From the NCBI GenBank assembly GCA_900317865.1, contig ONIK01000059.1, positions 1 through 10,719 on the forward strand: 10,719 nucleotides of DNA, written 5' to 3'. This DNA is from an uncultured Methanobrevibacter sp. GTDB taxonomy: Archaea > Methanobacteriota > Methanobacteria > Methanobacteriales > Methanobacteriaceae. Below the pieces are notes generated by a model that saw nothing but the letters and a program-made list of their open reading frames with translations, was not told the DNA's origin and made no database searches. Made by a program: the position numbers and the translations under genes. This document shows positions 1-6,097 of the stretch, piece by piece (position 1 is the stretch's first letter; each line of letters starts with the position of its first letter).

Positions 1-92
1 AGCTGACACAGCTTGAAAGATTCAAATACATTTACATGAGGTCTAGAGTAATGAAAACAAAAGATAACAAACTTCCTACACAAGTAATATAA
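1..92 (+). CDS. C-terminal end of an unidentified protein (partial)
   Basis: A reading frame open from the left edge (frame starting at base 3) gives 29 residues, starting LTQLERFKYIYMRSR and ending LPTQVI, then a TAA at 90-92. The composition (basic, with aromatic residues, no low-complexity runs) looks like a genuine protein tail. I do not recognise the family. It ends 15 bases before repeat copy A, so the repeat lies in its 3' flank. A transposase or integrase tail would fit the context, but nothing in these residues shows that. Confidence 0.5.
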   Translation, partial: LTQLERFKYIYMRSRVMKTKDNKLPTQVI

Positions 93-107
93 ATATTTTA
101 TGATTAT

Positions 108-200
108 TGCCCGTATACTATACAAAATATTTAGTACTTTTAGCTCTCAAATTATACTATACAACTAAAAAGTATATATTTTTATTACTTTTATTTTTAC
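108..200 (+). repeat. Interspersed repeat, copy A (long form with hairpin)
   Basis: Begins TGCCCGTATACTA (108-120), continues with an AT-rich middle containing ACAAAATATTTAGTACTT, then TTAGCTCTC ending at 148. A hairpin follows: TATAC (158-162), a 9-nt loop AACTAAAAA and GTATA (172-176), then a T-rich tract. Copy D at 8038 matches along the whole length including hairpin, loop size and T-rich tail. Copies B and C match only the first ~40 bases. The hairpin plus T-rich tail would suit a transcription terminator for the gene ending at 92, but the conserved front part is not explained by that. Confidence 0.8.
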
Positions 201-217
201 CCCATATTTCCGAAAAA

Positions 218-334
218 TCAATAAATGGAATTGATGGATTTGGAGGATATTCAGATAATGTCTATGAATATGTATATGAAGATAATGGAAATACAATCTT
301 AATTATCGTACATAATAAAAACAGCAAAGTTTAG
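218..334 (+). pseudogene. Coding-like remnant, unidentified
   Basis: The frame ending with TAG at 332-334 reads SINGIDGFGGYSDNVY, then an acidic/aromatic stretch and ILIIVHNKNSKV. This half looks like real protein sequence. The part of the same frame upstream of about 218 is a translation of repeat A and its T-rich tail and is not credible as protein. There is no ribosome binding site or plausible ATG. I read it as the 3' end of a decayed gene whose front was lost at the repeat. Family unknown. Confidence 0.3.
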
Positions 335-632
335 ATACAAATGTTAAAGATTATTAAATTTCCATTTTTTTATTTTTTTACAGTAACATCCACTATTACC
401 TATAAAAAAACCACAATCCAAAACCCTTTCATATATTGTAGTTCAAAATCAAAATCCAAAACCAAAAACACAGCCGTTAATGTTAAAGTCAGCCCATTAA
501 ATCAAAAGGAAAATGTAAGCTATTAATTATATAACCCTTTTTTTAATCAAACAAAAAAATAAGTATTAAATCTGTTGCCCGTAACTTAAAGAAATAATCC
601 TGATTTCTATAAATAGGAATATGGCAAATTAA
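335..632. other. Gene-poor AT-rich stretch
   Basis: I see no convincing gene here. A frame at 341-526 has a Lys/Ser-rich low-complexity tail (SKSKSKTKNTAVNVKV) but no ribosome binding site and an implausible hydrophobic front. It could be debris of a surface protein, but this cannot be shown. Confidence 0.4.
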
Positions 633-737
633 AAATATTATGGGGAATCAATAAAATATGAATCAGAAAAAACTGCACTTTCAAGGACAATGAACCTGAT
701 GATGTTTATGAAGAGAGGCAATCGCTTTGCAAAATAA
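633..737 (+). pseudogene. C-terminal gene remnant, unidentified
   Basis: A 34-codon open stretch reads YYGESIKYESEKTALSRT, then MNLMMFMKRGNRFAK and a TAA at 735-737. Base composition is richer in G and C than its surroundings and the residues look coding. It is closed on the left by a stop at 630-632 and has no start signal, so it is probably the surviving tail of a decayed gene. I do not recognise the family. Confidence 0.3.
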
Positions 738-788
738 GTTTAATTATATTAATGAACAGATATTAATATTGAAAATGTAATTATTATC

Positions 789-794
789 GGTGAT
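789..794 (+). promoter_or_regulatory. Ribosome binding site of the DUF447 gene
   Basis: GGTGAT matches the archaeal anti-Shine-Dalgarno core. It lies 3 bases before the ATG at 798 but 9 bases before the second in-frame ATG at 804. Usual spacing favours 804 as the start actually used. Confidence 0.6.
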
Positions 795-797
795 GAA

Positions 798-1439
798 ATG
801 GCTATGGATTTAACAGATATTGGAATTGAGGAAGGACAGAAATATGAAGGGATTTACACTACCATGAGCAGGGATGGCGTGAAAAATGCCGCACCAATAG
901 GAATTGTATGCAAAGGCAAGGACAAACTTGGATGCAGATTATTTGTCGGCACCAAAACCCTGAAAAACATTATGGAAACACGCAAATATGTTGTAAATAT
1001 TACTTTTGATCCCATAAATTTTGTAAATTCAACCATCGGAAACCTAGATATTGAAGAGTTTACGGATGATGATGACATTGCAATATTGAAAAATGCAGAG
1101 GCGTATATCATTTGTGATGTCACAGACATTAGAAAAATGGATCCAATTAAAGACCATGTAACATCAAATGGAGAAGCGTATATCATAAGCAGCGATGTTG
1201 TAGAAATCGTCAAAAACAATCCATGTGCAAAAGCTTTAAACCGAGGAGTATTCGCGCTTCTGGAATGCCTTACAAACTATACTCGACTTGACCTTGTAAG
1301 TAAGCAGCAGCAGGATTATTTCATCGGAAGGTTTAATGAAAACAATCGTATGATTAAGAGGGTTTCCGGACCGGATACAATAAAAGCCATGGAGATTCTT
1401 AAAAACAGCATGATAGAAAAAGGTTTTGATGTTAAATAG
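798..1439 (+). CDS. DUF447 family FMN-binding split-barrel protein
   Basis: A 213-residue protein (211 if the second ATG at 804 is used, as the GGTGAT spacing suggests). The front segment reads EEGQKYEGIYTTMSRDGVKNAAPIGIVCKG, the pattern of the DUF447 family, in which a flavin-reductase-like split barrel opens the protein. It continues with TLKNIMETRKYVVNITFDP (residues ~55-75), the part of the fold that usually contacts flavin. The C-terminal half (FNENNRMIKRVSGPDTIKAMEIL) is a helical segment seen in full-length family members, so the gene appears complete. DUF447 proteins are archaeal and of unknown substrate; FMN binding is known for the fold and not shown here. The gene stands alone on this strand, after decayed sequence. 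Soluble, cytoplasmic. Base composition is higher in G and C than its flanks, as expected for a conserved core gene. Confidence 0.85.
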   Translation: MAMDLTDIGIEEGQKYEGIYTTMSRDGVKNAAPIGIVCKGKDKLGCRLFVGTKTLKNIMETRKYVVNITFDPINFVNSTIGNLDIEEFTDDDDIAILKNAEAYIICDVTDIRKMDPIKDHVTSNGEAYIISSDVVEIVKNNPCAKALNRGVFALLECLTNYTRLDLVSKQQQDYFIGRFNENNRMIKRVSGPDTIKAMEILKNSMIEKGFDVK

Positions 1440-1520
1440 AACATGATTTTCCCTTTGATTTTAGTTGAGCACATGGGCCGGTGCTGAAGCCAAAATTAGT
1501 CATGAATAGTTTATTAAGGA

Positions 1521-1658
1521 TTAATTAGATGATTCGCTCCAGTCATCACACGTATCATCCATTTTAACTAATCTTTCATGGTATCCACAGTAGTATTGGG
1601 TGCAAAGGCCAATATCAAATTCAACATGTTTGCAGTTATAGCATTCTTTTTCATCCAT
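1521..1658 (-). CDS. 45-residue Cys-rich putative zinc-binding protein
   Basis: Starts MDEKECYNCKHVEFDIGLC and ends DDTCDDWSESSN. Cysteines at 6, 9, 19, 24 and 37 with His27 give the C-x2-C ... C ... C ... C-x2-W arrangement of very small archaeal and bacterial zinc-knuckle proteins that end in an acidic, Trp-containing tail. Function unknown; a structural zinc site is inferred from the cysteines. The ribosome binding site is weak (GGGA about 6 bases upstream). It lies downstream of and co-oriented with the HEPN-like ORF, about 77 bases apart, so the two may be co-transcribed. The density of paired cysteines in so short a frame, with a clear stop, argues that it is a real gene. Confidence 0.65.
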   Translation of the reverse strand: MDEKECYNCKHVEFDIGLCTQYYCGYHERLVKMDDTCDDWSESSN

Positions 1659-1735
1659 GATATTTCCCAAAAATTCATCCTTTTTTTAAAATATAGTCAG
1701 TTAATAGTTTTATGCATTGTCTAAAATAAGTTTTT

Positions 1736-1909
1736 TCAGTATGGACAATCACGATATTTATATTTTAAAAACTTTTTAGCCTCTTCCAGGAATTCTTCAG
1801 CATTGTTTATCCATAATTTTGCAATACTTTCAGTAATTCCATCAACAGCATCATAATCAGCATCTTCACGTAAAGATTGTGCACGTGCAAGATATTTGGT
1901 TATTTTCAT
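1736..1909 (-). CDS. 57-residue HEPN-like (UPF0332-type) fragment
   Basis: Sequence runs MKITKYLARAQSLREDADYD, then a helical acidic segment with AEEFLEEAKKFLKYKYRDC. The arrangement R-x-LREDADYD followed by an amphipathic helix with AEEFLEEAKKFL resembles the C-terminal third of HEPN-domain proteins (UPF0332 group), which normally span about 110-130 residues. The N-terminal helices are absent. Despite this the start is very well marked: AAGGTGAT lies 5 bases before the ATG, and a TATA box (minus strand ATTTATAA, 1972-1979) sits at a sensible distance. It may therefore be an expressed short protein and not just debris. No nucleotidyltransferase (MNT) partner lies beside it. Family assignment is from pattern memory only. 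Confidence 0.55.
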   Translation of the reverse strand: MKITKYLARAQSLREDADYDAVDGITESIAKLWINNAEEFLEEAKKFLKYKYRDCPY

Positions 1910-1971
1910 ATAAAATCACCTTGATTTACATATACTTGACAAAATAAAGATAACCCTCTCAATAAAAATAG

Positions 1972-1979
1972 TTATAAAT
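1972..1979. promoter_or_regulatory. TATA box shared by divergent genes
   Basis: TTATAAAT on the plus strand is centred about 26 bases before the ATG at 2002, so transcription would begin at or next to that ATG. On the minus strand the same bases read ATTTATAA and would give a start near 1950, about 40 bases before the HEPN-like ORF. Confidence 0.55.
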
Positions 1980-2001
1980 TGTTAAAATCTTAATTTCATA
2001 T

Positions 2002-2799
2002 ATGGAATTTGAAGAAATATTGTTATTGCCATATAATAAATTAAAAAATACATGGAAATATTGTAGTTATAACAAGTCCTTTTTTCTATTCATATTGCTG
2101 TTATTATTCACCTTAAATATTATTCCAAATATTTTTTCTAATATTCCAACTATTGTAGTATCATATGTAGTTATTTTTATAATTTTATCCGGTTATGGAA
2201 TGTGCATAACCCGGGATAAAATTAATCATGGATATCGTTTGCCTAAAATCATGCCTAAACTGATTATTACTCTTGGAATTAAATCATTTATTGTTTTTAT
2301 AGTATATTTCAGTCTCCAGAGTTTAATTTTAAATATTTTTTCTGATTTATTAAATTTTCCACAATTTGATTTAATAGCATTGATTATGCATTTTTCAGAT
2401 ACTTTACGCATGTTATTTACACATAATCTCATTCATTCACTAATTTTTTTCACTGTGGGAGCCATTTTATTTTATGTGACTACCTTTTTTACATCAATAG
2501 GACTAGCAAAACTGGCAGACACAGGAAGTTTATCCGCAGCATTCAATTTAAAATCCATTTACAAAATAATCGGATTATTCGGTTGGAAAAAATACATTTC
2601 AGAATATAATTTCTTCATAATCACGCTTGTAATTTTAACATACCTCCAATCAATTTCCATTTCAAATTTCTGGATTGATAATATAATTGATACATTTTTC
2701 GAATTTTTAATATTTGCATCAGTATATTTAGGTATGGGGGATAGGTATGGTAGAATGAAAGATATAGAAAAAAATACCCAAATTAATCAAAAAAAATAA
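2002..2799 (+). CDS. DUF4013 family membrane protein
   Basis: 265 residues, strongly hydrophobic, with about six predicted membrane segments (roughly 24-45, 48-70, 88-112, 143-168, 200-222, 225-247). Family-like signatures are the GYGMCITRDKINHGYRLPKI loop after the second segment (compare G-Y-x-x-R-I-x-R-D ... G-x-x-L-P in DUF4013), and LAKLADTGSLSAAFN followed by a GWKKYI motif in the second half. DUF4013 proteins are frequent in Methanobacteriales and have no known function. No ribosome binding site precedes the ATG; the TATA box position implies a leaderless transcript. The C-terminus is a short charged tail (DRYGRMKDIEKN) expected in the cytoplasm. A weak inverted repeat (TAGTTG 2802-2807, CAACTA 2821-2826) follows the stop. 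Confidence 0.8.
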   Translation: MEFEEILLLPYNKLKNTWKYCSYNKSFFLFILLLLFTLNIIPNIFSNIPTIVVSYVVIFIILSGYGMCITRDKINHGYRLPKIMPKLIITLGIKSFIVFIVYFSLQSLILNIFSDLLNFPQFDLIALIMHFSDTLRMLFTHNLIHSLIFFTVGAILFYVTTFFTSIGLAKLADTGSLSAAFNLKSIYKIIGLFGWKKYISEYNFFIITLVILTYLQSISISNFWIDNIIDTFFEFLIFASVYLGMGDRYGRMKDIEKNTQINQKK

Positions 2800-3055
2800 A
2801 ATAGTTGAGAAATTAATGGCCAACTACTGAATAGAGATGTGTCAAAATTTGTTTAACAATTTTATCCTTCATCAACTTCTTTTCAAAAGTAAGTTTTCAT
2901 TAAGAAATGGTCGTCATTAATGTTAATTCTGATTTGGCTTTAGCTATTGGAACCGTTAATGTTTGAAAGTGAATGATTAATTATGATGGAGGCATTTAAA
3001 CAAATTGTATTTTGAATCTTTCTCTATCAAAAATCCAAAAAAGCAAGGTCAATAT
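2800..3055. other. Intergenic region between convergent membrane-protein genes
   Basis: No gene supported. A short frame (MVVINVNSDLALAIGTVNV, from about 2908) looks like protein debris. The only structure seen is a 6-bp inverted repeat at 2802-2826, which could help end transcription of the upstream gene. Confidence 0.4.
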
Positions 3056-3469
3056 TTAATGAATTCTTTGTTTTAGATATACATTGCCAAAATAAGCTGC
3101 AACAATTCCGAAAATTACTAATAAAAATATCTGATTGCCAATGTAACTATCAAACCAATTTCCTTTCATATAACCCATAAACATAAAGATAATTGGGGAT
3201 TGCAATAAAGCAGTTAATACAGCAACAATTAAACCCATAACTATTGCATCAATTGTATCCATATAAGTAGCAAGTATGGCAACGGAAATTATAACTGCCA
3301 ATGGAAATGCCAGTACAGTTAATCCTGTGCTTGCGTTAAGACCATACTGGTAAATTGTAAACTGTGTAGCATAATAAAGTAGCAAACCTAAAGCTAATGA
3401 ACAAATTAACCCTATTAGTGTAAATTTAATAATATCTGCTAAATTAAATTCCTTTTTGTCAATATTCAT
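3056..3469 (-). CDS. Small four-helix membrane protein, unidentified
   Basis: 137 residues from MNIDKKEFNLADIIKF. This ATG is chosen over one 16 codons further upstream because GGTGA lies 4 bases before it, while the longer version has no such signal. Four hydrophobic segments are visible (about residues 14-34, 48-70, 73-96 and 111-131), with a short polar front and a basic end (YLKQRIH), predicting both ends in the cytoplasm. Asp/Thr in the loop TYMDTIDAIVMG is the only notable polar cluster. I do not recognise a family or function. Upstream, the minus strand has GGTTATAATAAATA (3521-3533), a TATA box that would give a leader of about 35 bases. Confidence 0.7.
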   Translation of the reverse strand: MNIDKKEFNLADIIKFTLIGLICSLALGLLLYYATQFTIYQYGLNASTGLTVLAFPLAVIISVAILATYMDTIDAIVMGLIVAVLTALLQSPIIFMFMGYMKGNWFDSYIGNQIFLLVIFGIVAAYFGNVYLKQRIH

Positions 3470-3520
3470 TTTTTCACCAATATTAAATTCATTTAATACA
3501 TAAAATATTATAATCAATAA

Positions 3521-3533
3521 TATTTATTATAAC
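3521..3533 (-). promoter_or_regulatory. TATA box of the 3056-3469 gene
   Basis: Minus-strand TTATAATAAATA, preceded by GG. Placing the start about 26 bases downstream gives a transcript beginning near 3503, which contains the GGTGA ribosome binding site. Confidence 0.45.
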
Positions 3534-3681
3534 CGTTTTTCAGTCGTTGAAATACAGAACCCTGTTTGTAATTAAAATTATAGTTAATGTTACGGACCAT
3601 TTAATATTTTCTATGGACTTCTCTGAAAATCCAATTATGAGCATAATCTATTTTTATAAAATAAGATCATATAAATGATTT

Positions 3682-3729
3682 TACCCTCATACTATACAAA
3701 ATATTTAGTACTTTTAGCTCTTACAGTAT
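3682..3729 (+). repeat. Interspersed repeat, copy B (short form)
   Basis: Reads TACCCTCATACTA, then the same AT-rich middle as copy A (ACAAAATATTTAGTACTT) and TTAGCTCTTACAGTAT. Three substitutions separate its first 13 bases from copy A; the middle is identical. TTA at 3721-3723 is the stop codon of the minus-strand methyltransferase-STAS gene, so the repeat overlaps the end of that gene. It shares the extra ending CTTACAGTAT with copy C but not with A or D. Confidence 0.8.
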
Positions 3730-4993
3730 CTTTATATCAGTATTTGATAAATCTCCAATAACAGTTTCATTACATGACTTCATTATAACCCCATCCTCAC
3801 AGTCATTTTGCATAATAAGAAGAACACGCAGCCCTGCAGAGGACACATATTCTAGTTTAGAACATTCAATAAACACACTGTTGAGAGTATTATCTTTCTT
3901 AATCTTCTCATAATTAGCAAGAAGCTCAGGTGCACTCAATGTATCAAGATTTCCTGACAAAACCAAATTAAGCCTGTCACCATCAATTGATGCATCCGCA
4001 TTAAATGACTCTGCCCCTACATCAGAAATGTCAACATTAACTGATTCATCAACTGTAATCTTCCAGATACATACTCTCTTAAAACCTTCCCTAATCTGAG
4101 CTACAATCTTAGGATTTGCCTTTTCTAAACTTTTAAACTCAGGCACATGGTCAGCATACGGAAGCCTCTCCAACTTAAATCCCTTGGATTTAATATAATT
4201 CATTGCATTCTCCATATTTTCCTGAACATCACCTCGGACGCTAATGGTTATTGTATTTTCTATAGCATTTACATCAGATTTGTCATCTATTCTATACTTA
4301 GACTGCCACATAATCTCCCGTGTTCGCTCCCCATAGAATGATTTTACTATCAAAAGGTAGAGAAAAGGCATCTCAGGGTCAAGAGTAATCCAATATCCAC
4401 CATGCTCTGCAAGAATCTTTTTAATATTGTCACACAGGACATCCATCTCGGAATCTGTAAGATACATCAGGAGTCCTTCTGTTGTTATACATACCTCCCC
4501 CTCAATCTTATCAAATGCAGACTTAAGCGATTGATAATTAGTTGCATCTACACCCTCGAAATTAACAAGTTTTTTCTGTTCTTCATCTAGAAGTGACATA
4601 ATAGCCGGTTCAACTTCATTAATGGTTGCGGGAAGATCCATTCCAACAAATTTCTTGCCACTTTTTGCAAATTCAATGGCTCTAGGTGTGAAACCACATG
4701 GCAAGTCAACTTCAGTAAAAACCTGATTCTTTAGCTATTTTTCCATTAGTAACATATCTTACTTCCATAACCACACTGTTAATGAAAAGGTCATCTTCAT
4801 CTGCCTTAACTGTTTTACTATCCTGTGTATCTTCCCGAGTAAGATTCAACTTTTGAACTATATCCTTGGCATCATCATAACCTGCAGCAGCCAATTGAAA
4901 AAGAGTCATTCTGGCAGTGTTAAATATAGGATTTGTTCTTTCCAATAATTCTTGGTCAATTTCTATTCCTTCAAAATTAATCATATTATTCAT
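3721..4993 (-). CDS. SAM methyltransferase (leucine carboxyl methyltransferase type) fused to STAS domain, frameshifted
   Basis: Two frames, 4712-4993 and the frame ending at 3721, are one gene. The first ends ...AKESGFY-stop at the minus-strand run GGTTTTTACTGA. Dropping one T from the five gives AKESGFTEVDLPCGFTPRAIEF, which continues the second frame exactly, for a total of 423 residues. Domains, in joined numbering: a helical front (1-80); methyltransferase motif I DLPCGFTPRAIEF (96-108) with GMDLP strand 2 (118-122) and TTEGLLMYL (170-178), the pattern of COG3315/PF04072 enzymes; a STAS domain from about 340 with LSGNLDTLSAPEL and LEYVSSAGLRVLL, where Ser384/385 is the usual phosphorylation site of anti-sigma antagonists. 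Substrate unknown. Start ATG 4993 follows a weak GGGAT signal; an ATG three codons on is possible. The C-terminus is slightly short and ends inside repeat B. The frameshift may be a decay mutation, a base-call error, or translational slippage. Confidence 0.75.
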
Positions 4994-5102
4994 AATATCC
5001 CTATTCTACACATATTCCGCCAAATATCGGTTTAAAACAAAAAATGAATTTAATATCTATATTATCCATTTTTATTTAATATAATTTTATTTTAGTAGTT
5101 AC

Positions 5103-5110
5103 TATATAAA
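5103..5110 (-). promoter_or_regulatory. TATA box of the methyltransferase-STAS gene
   Basis: Minus-strand TTTATATA, a textbook archaeal box A, inside a perfect inverted repeat (TTACTAT, ATAA loop, ATAGTAA; 5099-5116). Transcription would begin near 5081, giving a leader of about 88 bases before the ATG at 4993. The symmetric arms around the box could also be bound by a repressor. Confidence 0.55.
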
Positions 5111-5162
5111 TAGTAATAGTGCAATTAAAAAATAATAATGCATATATTTTTGTGCAATTCAT

Positions 5163-5184
5163 CCACGACTTACAGAAGTCATGG
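5163..5184. other. Compact hairpin CCACGACTT / AAGTCATGG
   Basis: CCACGACTT (5163-5171), loop ACAG, AAGTCATGG (5176-5184): eight of nine pairs form, with one C-A mismatch. It lies between repeat C and the promoter of the methyltransferase-STAS gene and is not followed by a T-run on either strand, so a terminator role is not obvious. Its shape recalls end hairpins of IS200/IS605-type elements, but no transposase is nearby. Confidence 0.45.
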
Positions 5185-5228
5185 TGTTCTTGTACAATTT
5201 AGATAAAATAAAATTATTTAAAAGATTT

Positions 5229-5276
5229 TGCCCGTATACTATACAAAATATTTACTACTTTTAGCTCTTACAGTAT
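5229..5276 (+). repeat. Interspersed repeat, copy C (short form)
   Basis: Begins TGCCCGTATACTA like copy A. The middle differs from A and B by a single base (TTTACTACTT for TTTAGTACTT), and it ends TTAGCTCTTACAGTAT like copy B. With B it forms direct repeats bracketing the methyltransferase-STAS gene and its promoter. Confidence 0.8.
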
Positions 5277-5396
5277 AATATTTGACTCAACAGCATATAA
5301 ATTTTCTACTAGAGGTTTTCCAACAAACATCACACTCAATCCTATTAACTATTGGAAACAGGAGCAACTTAATAGAAGCATAATGAATGTAATGTA
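5277..5396 (-). other. Gene-tail-like remnant between repeat C and the GNAT gene
   Basis: The minus strand holds a short frame, MFVGKPLVENLYAVESNIIL then TAA, whose last bases (ATACTGTAAGAGC) are identical to the last bases of the methyltransferase-STAS gene at repeat B. It may be the tail of another gene that once ended at the same repeat. It is too short to identify and has no start signal. Confidence 0.3.
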
Positions 5397-5900
5397 TTAG
5401 TTCATTATCTTTTCAAATCTAAACATTTCCTCATCCCTCATTGGATGGTCTTTATCCCAATCAGGTTCAGGATTCTTTTCATTTAAGAATTCCACTATAT
5501 GGAACCCTAATTTGTTTACGTAAAAATGGATATTTCTTTTGTCAAAGTATGGGGTGCAGGTTTCCCATATTTTTGTATTTGGATATAAAGTTTCTATTTC
5601 TTCCCATATCTTTTGTCCGATGCCTTTGTTTTGACTGGATGTGCTTACGAATAAGAAATCCAAGTGGTTGTGTTGGGTTTTTTCATTTATTTCAACAATT
5701 ACTCCACTTAAAATGGTATTATTATCTTTCATTACATAAGCATGACTGTTTTCTTTTTTCAAGCATTCATCAATGTCTTTTTCAGGTAAGATCAACTCTT
5801 CACATTTACCATAAATATTTTCATAACCATATTGGAATGATTCCTGCAGCAAACTTTTAAATTTAGATAGATCTTCATCCCGCAATTCAATTAATTCCAT
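5397..5900 (-). CDS. GNAT family N-acetyltransferase
   Basis: 167 residues, the usual length for a single GNAT domain. The acetyl-CoA-binding motif A is visible as DFLFVSTSSQNKGIGQKIWEEIE (about residues 80-102), with Q-N-K-G-I-G forming the pyrophosphate-binding turn. The following FYVNKLGFHIVEF (~126-138) is the typical motif B strand-helix-strand near the C-terminus. The end (PDWDKDHPMRDEEMFRFEKIM) carries the final strand. The acceptor substrate cannot be told; proteins of this layout acetylate small molecules, antibiotics or protein ends. No strong ribosome binding site precedes the ATG; a TATA-like TTATATAA lies only 7-14 bases upstream, too close for a standard promoter, so the true promoter is uncertain. 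Repeat C lies about 120 bases beyond its stop. Confidence 0.85.
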   Translation of the reverse strand: MELIELRDEDLSKFKSLLQESFQYGYENIYGKCEELILPEKDIDECLKKENSHAYVMKDNNTILSGVIVEINEKTQHNHLDFLFVSTSSQNKGIGQKIWEEIETLYPNTKIWETCTPYFDKRNIHFYVNKLGFHIVEFLNEKNPEPDWDKDHPMRDEEMFRFEKIMN

Positions 5901-6080
5901 AATAATTTATATAATGCACTACTTTCAAATAGTTTTCATTAAAATACACCAAAATAACATTAATAATGATGAGGTAAAAAGAAGTTTCTGAAGCTAAATA
6001 TTGATGCATTAGATTATTTTAATTTTTTTCGCTAAAAATATTTAGGAAAAATAAGAAAGTAATAAAATAAGAAAAAATAA

Positions 6081-6090
6081 TCCTCGAGGA
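6081..6090 (+). promoter_or_regulatory. Palindrome overlapping the ribosome binding site of the DUF1847 gene
   Basis: TCCTCGAGGA is a perfect 10-bp palindrome whose right half (GAGGA) is the ribosome binding site, 7 bases before the ATG at 6098. Its symmetry may be coincidental. Confidence 0.4.
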
Positions 6091-6097
6091 AAATAGT

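Noticed and set aside
107..334. A complete 75-residue protein starting at a TTG inside repeat A
   Set aside because: Its first ~37 residues are a translation of the repeat and T-rich tail, and no ribosome binding site is present. Only the later part is kept, as a remnant.
341..526. 61-residue plus-strand frame
   Set aside because: No ribosome binding site, low-complexity Ser/Lys tail and an AT-driven hydrophobic front; it could easily be chance.
5000..5068. A 22-codon upstream frame (MDNIDIKFIFCFKP...) in the leader of the methyltransferase-STAS gene
   Set aside because: No ribosome binding site and no recognisable leader-peptide features; likely chance in AT-rich DNA.
108..5276. Repeats A-C as plain intrinsic terminators
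   Set aside because: The conserved part has no T-run or stable hairpin in the short forms, orientation relative to neighbouring genes varies, and copy D lies in a divergent promoter region where a terminator is not needed.
5441..5860. 139-residue plus-strand frame
   Set aside because: It lies antisense to the GNAT gene, which has clear family motifs.
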